From contig NZ_CP090370.1 of the NCBI RefSeq assembly GCF_021431965.1, positions 2,232,001-2,296,000 on the forward strand: a DNA stretch of 64,000 nt, given 5' to 3'. The position numbers were made by a program, and so were the translations under genes. This document shows positions 61,349-64,000 of this stretch, piece after piece; position 1 is the first letter of the stretch; every line of letters starts with the position of its first letter. Below the pieces are notes generated by a model, which saw nothing but the letters and a program-made list of their open reading frames with translations, was not told the DNA's origin and did no database searches. Source of the DNA: Erythrobacter sp. SDW2 (GTDB lineage Bacteria > Pseudomonadota > Alphaproteobacteria > Sphingomonadales > Sphingomonadaceae).

Positions 61349-62698
61349 ATGGCTATCAAACGCATCCTGATCGCCAACCGCGGCGAAATCGCGCTGCGTA
61401 TCCACCGCGCCGCGCATGAGATGGGGATCGAGACCGTGGCGGTGCACTCCACGGCCGATGCCGATGCCATGCATGTGCGGCTGGCCGACCATGCCGTGTG
61501 CATCGGTCCGCCGTCTGCGACCGACAGCTATCTCAATGTCGCGGCGATCATCTCGGCAGCCGAAGTGAGCCACGCCGACGCGATCCACCCGGGCTATGGC
61601 TTCCTGTCCGAGAATGCCAAATTCGCCGAGATCGTCGAAGCGCATGACATCGCCTGGATCGGCCCCAAGCCCGACCATATCGTCACCATGGGCGACAAGG
61701 TCATGGCCAAGAAGACCGCCGGCGCGCTCGGCCTGCCGCTGGTGCCGGGTAGCGACGGTGCGGTGTCCGATCCGGCAGAAGGCCGCAGGATCGCCGCCGA
61801 GATCGGCTATCCGGTCATCATCAAGGCTGCATCGGGCGGCGGCGGACGCGGCATGAAGGTGTGCGAGAGCGAAGACCAGCTCGAAACGCTGATGCAGCAG
61901 GCCGGGAGCGAGGCCAAGGCGGCGTTCGGCGATGCCACGGTCTATATCGAGAAATATCTCGGCAACCCGCGCCACATCGAATTCCAGGTGTTCGGCGACG
62001 GCCAGGGCAACGCCATTCATCTCGGCGAGCGCGACTGTTCGCTCCAGCGGCGGCACCAGAAGGTGCTCGAAGAAGCACCCTCCCCGATCCTGTCGCCCGA
62101 AGAACGCCACCGCATGGGCGAAGTCTGCGCCGATGCGATGCGCAAGATGGGCTATCGCGGCGCAGGGACGATCGAGTTCCTGTGGGAGAATGGCGAGTTC
62201 TACTTCATCGAGATGAACACCCGCCTGCAGGTGGAACATCCGGTTACCGAAGCGATTACCGGCGTCGACCTGGTGCGCGAACAGATCCGTATCGCAGAGG
62301 GCAAGCCGCTGTCGGTCACGCAGGACGAGATCGAGTTCAAGGGCCATGCCATCGAGTGCCGCATCAACGCGGAAGACCCCTTCACCTTCGCCCCATCGCC
62401 GGGGCAGGTGACCTATTACCACGCGGCCGGCGGCATGCATGTCCGGGTCGATAGCGGGCTCTACGCCGGCTACCGCATCCCGCCCTATTACGACAGCATG
62501 ATCGCCAAGCTGATCGTCTATGGCCGTACCCGCGAAGGCTGCATCATGCGCCTGCGCCGGGCGCTGGAGGAGATGGTCGTCGAGGGCGTCAAGACCAGCA
62601 TCCCGCTGCACCAGGAACTGCTGCGCCAGGACGATGTCCTCAACGGCGATTACAGCATCAAATGGCTGGAGGAGTGGCTGAAGCAGCGCGAGGGGTAG
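61349..62698 (+). CDS. accC: Biotin carboxylase subunit of acetyl-CoA carboxylase
   Basis: 449 aa. ATP-grasp enzyme that carboxylates biotin on AccB. Motifs: [15 protein letters not shown] at the start, [10 protein letters not shown], the Gly-rich loop [29 protein letters not shown], and [14 protein letters not shown]. Normal length (about 449 aa). It ends 3 bp before the convergent Lrp gene. Confidence 0.98.
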   Translation: MAIKRILIANRGEIALRIHRAAHEMGIETVAVHSTADADAMHVRLADHAVCIGPPSATDSYLNVAAIISAAEVSHADAIHPGYGFLSENAKFAEIVEAHDIAWIGPKPDHIVTMGDKVMAKKTAGALGLPLVPGSDGAVSDPAEGRRIAAEIGYPVIIKAASGGGGRGMKVCESEDQLETLMQQAGSEAKAAFGDATVYIEKYLGNPRHIEFQVFGDGQGNAIHLGERDCSLQRRHQKVLEEAPSPILSPEERHRMGEVCADAMRKMGYRGAGTIEFLWENGEFYFIEMNTRLQVEHPVTEAITGVDLVREQIRIAEGKPLSVTQDEIEFKGHAIECRINAEDPFTFAPSPGQVTYYHAAGGMHVRVDSGLYAGYRIPPYYDSMIAKLIVYGRTREGCIMRLRRALEEMVVEGVKTSIPLHQELLRQDDVLNGDYSIKWLEEWLKQREG

Positions 62699-62701
62699 GC
62701 T

Positions 62702-63166
62702 TTACCCCAGCGGCACCCCGGGCTCGTGCTTGGCCGTGCGGATTGTCAGGCTCGTCTTCACGCTCGCCACATTCGGTGCCGGGGTCAGCTTGCTGGTCAG
62801 GAACTCCTGGAAGCTCTGCAGGTCGCGGCTGACGATCTTGAGGATGAAGTCGATCTCGCCGTTGAGCATATGGACCTCGCGCACCTCGGGCAGGGCGCGC
62901 ATATGATCCTCGAACTCGCGCAATGCATCCTCGGCCTGGCTCTTCAGGCTGACCATGGCGAAGACGGTGATGGCAAAGCCGAGCTTCGATGGCTCCAGCT
63001 CGGCATGATAGCCGCGGATCACGCCCTCGTCCTCCAGCGCGCGGACGCGGCGCAGGCACGGCGGGGCGGTCAGGCCGACGCGCTGGGCCAACTCGACATT
63101 GGTGATGCGGCCTTCGTTCTGCAATTCGGCCAGCAACCGCCGGTCGATATCGTCGAGATTGGCCAT
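62702..63166 (-). CDS. Lrp/AsnC family transcriptional regulator
   Basis: 154 aa from the ATG at 63166. N-terminal HTH (DRRLLAELQNEGRITNVELAQRVGLTAPPCLRRVRALEDEG), then a RAM-type effector domain (GEIDFILKIVSRDLQSFQEF). It may sense an amino acid. It is divergent from the gene at 63383, and the 216-bp gap between them holds an AT-rich stretch (around 63231-63255) that would suit its binding. Confidence 0.93.
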   Translation of the reverse strand: MANLDDIDRRLLAELQNEGRITNVELAQRVGLTAPPCLRRVRALEDEGVIRGYHAELEPSKLGFAITVFAMVSLKSQAEDALREFEDHMRALPEVREVHMLNGEIDFILKIVSRDLQSFQEFLTSKLTPAPNVASVKTSLTIRTAKHEPGVPLG

Positions 63167-63382
63167 ATGCCCTGCCCCTCTTGTCACTTCTCGCAAGGAT
63201 GCGAAACTCTCGGCGCAACGAATGGCCTGTCTCGCTAATATTATTGTTCATGACAGCAATTGTCCCGCTTTGCAACGCGTCACGCAGCTGTGGTTCTTAA
63301 CCTTTCGGAAACTGTTAGAACGGGCGGAGATGCCGCATTTTACGGTCATCCCCGATTCAGCCGGAGCAGCGCACCGCGCACC

Positions 63383-64000
63383 ATGCATTTCGACGACCGC
63401 CTTGCGACAGTATTGCGCCACCGCGCCGGTGGCGGGCGGGCAGCGCGTACCCAGTATCGCCAATTGCTCGACCTGCTTGGCCAGCGGCGCCACGGGCGCG
63501 ACGAGAGCCTGCTGGCGGCGGCATGGCTGCGGCTCGGCGCGCTGGGCGAGAAGATACCGGCGCAGGATCGTGCCGCAATCGTGCGCGAGCCCAGCTCGCG
63601 GTTCGAGAACCCGGAACTTGCCGCGCATCTGGCCGAAGACGAACCGGCGGTCGCCGCCGCTGCGCTGGCAGCCGCCCGTCTGAGCGAAGACGACTGGGAA
63701 GCGCTCATTCCCCGCCTGCCTATCCGCGCCCGCGGATTCCTGCGGCTGCGTCGCGACCTGCCGGACGGCGCCAACCGCATCCTCGACCGACTCGGTGTGA
63801 GCGACCGCGCCCTGCCCTTGCCCGTCGCCGAGGAACCGCTGGTCCTGTCGCAAGAAGCGCCGGACACGCCGCCGGAGATGTCGGCAGAACGGTCCGAAGC
63901 GGTCATCATGCCCTTCCCCGCCAGTCCGGTCCCGGCCAACGATGCCGAAGATGGGCCGGAACCCGCACAGCCGCTGGCTGAACAACCCGATGCCCGCCCC
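63383..64000 (+). CDS. N-terminal part of a large protein, possibly a sensor histidine kinase
   Basis: 206 residues from the ATG at 63383, frame open to the window end. The visible part is a soluble helical region (FDDRLATVLRHRAGGGRAARTQYRQLLDLLG, then AAIVREPSSRFENPELAAHLAEDEPAVAAAALAAARL) followed by a Pro/Glu-rich linker. From memory, this N-terminus resembles a group of sphingomonad sensor kinases, but the catalytic core lies outside the window, so the call is weak. Confidence 0.5.
   Translation, partial: MHFDDRLATVLRHRAGGGRAARTQYRQLLDLLGQRRHGRDESLLAAAWLRLGALGEKIPAQDRAAIVREPSSRFENPELAAHLAEDEPAVAAAALAAARLSEDDWEALIPRLPIRARGFLRLRRDLPDGANRILDRLGVSDRALPLPVAEEPLVLSQEAPDTPPEMSAERSEAVIMPFPASPVPANDAEDGPEPAQPLAEQPDARP

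Noticed and set aside
1-64000. CRISPR array or transposon
   Set aside because: No regularly spaced direct repeats with unique spacers and no transposase-like reading frame were seen; the only repeated elements are the REP-like palindromes near 59 kb.

Overview
The window is chromosomal DNA of a GC-rich alphaproteobacterium, most likely Sphingomonadales and probably the Erythrobacteraceae group (Erythrobacter, Qipengyuania, Altererythrobacter relatives). The indicators are a carotenoid hydroxylase (crtZ), three large TonB-dependent receptors, DUF1476 and DUF3422 proteins, a GTA-type holin, tryptophan-halogenase-like genes inside a glycan operon, and the gene order rimP-nusA-ylxR-infB. The assignment is inference from gene content, not from a marker-gene comparison.

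Left part (1-19.5 kb). A leftward translation/transcription operon (rimP, nusA, ylxR, infB, the last cut by the window edge) is followed by a SRAP-type DNA-crosslink protein and pspF. Divergent from pspF is a phage-shock operon with a near-consensus sigma-54 promoter: a 50-aa secreted peptide gene, pspA with a 71-codon in-frame N-terminal extension, pspB, pspC, and then seven consecutive tiny single-span membrane proteins (8994-11118). Those seven share a C-terminal coiled-coil module that also closes PspC and resembles the end of PspB. This tandem family is the best candidate in the window for an undescribed system. Next come sufE, ybaN, a DUF3422 gene, crtZ, a thioesterase, leuC/leuD with a 50-aa membrane peptide gene between them, a quinone oxidoreductase, a cytochrome c', an F1-ATPase zeta inhibitor, bolA and grxD.

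Middle part (19.5-41.4 kb). This holds a Nudix hydrolase, tRNA-Arg(TCT), the queuosine-precursor transporter YhhQ, a TonB-dependent receptor, and polyphosphate genes (ppk1, ppx) lying directly downstream of a compact VirB-type secretion operon (virB1-2-3-4-6-9-10-11; no virB5, virB7, virB8, virD4, relaxase or integrase). A PHO-box-like 7-4-7 motif precedes virB1. A beta-helix-like lipoprotein and a second TonB receptor form a rightward operon.

Right part (41.4-64 kb). A leftward alpha-glucan operon of about 13.4 kb carries a TonB receptor, a halogenase-like flavoprotein, a lipoprotein alpha-amylase, a GH13 alpha-glucosidase, GH97, an esterase lipoprotein, a second halogenase-like flavoprotein and a LacI regulator. 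Divergent from it are a second LacI regulator, a sugar MFS transporter and a CitE-like lyase. The expected flow is oligosaccharide uptake through the receptor, cleavage by surface and periplasmic glycosidases, import by the MFS carrier, and LacI control. A small GIY-YIG nuclease gene flanked on both sides by paired REP-like palindromes lies between the CitE-like and MaoC-like genes. A lone GTA-type holin, aroQ, accB-accC, an Lrp regulator and the start of a probable histidine kinase end the window.

No rRNA, CRISPR array, transposase or integrase was seen. Every gap between genes is under 300 bp. Gene functions rest on reading the translated sequences and recalled family motifs; no database search was possible.
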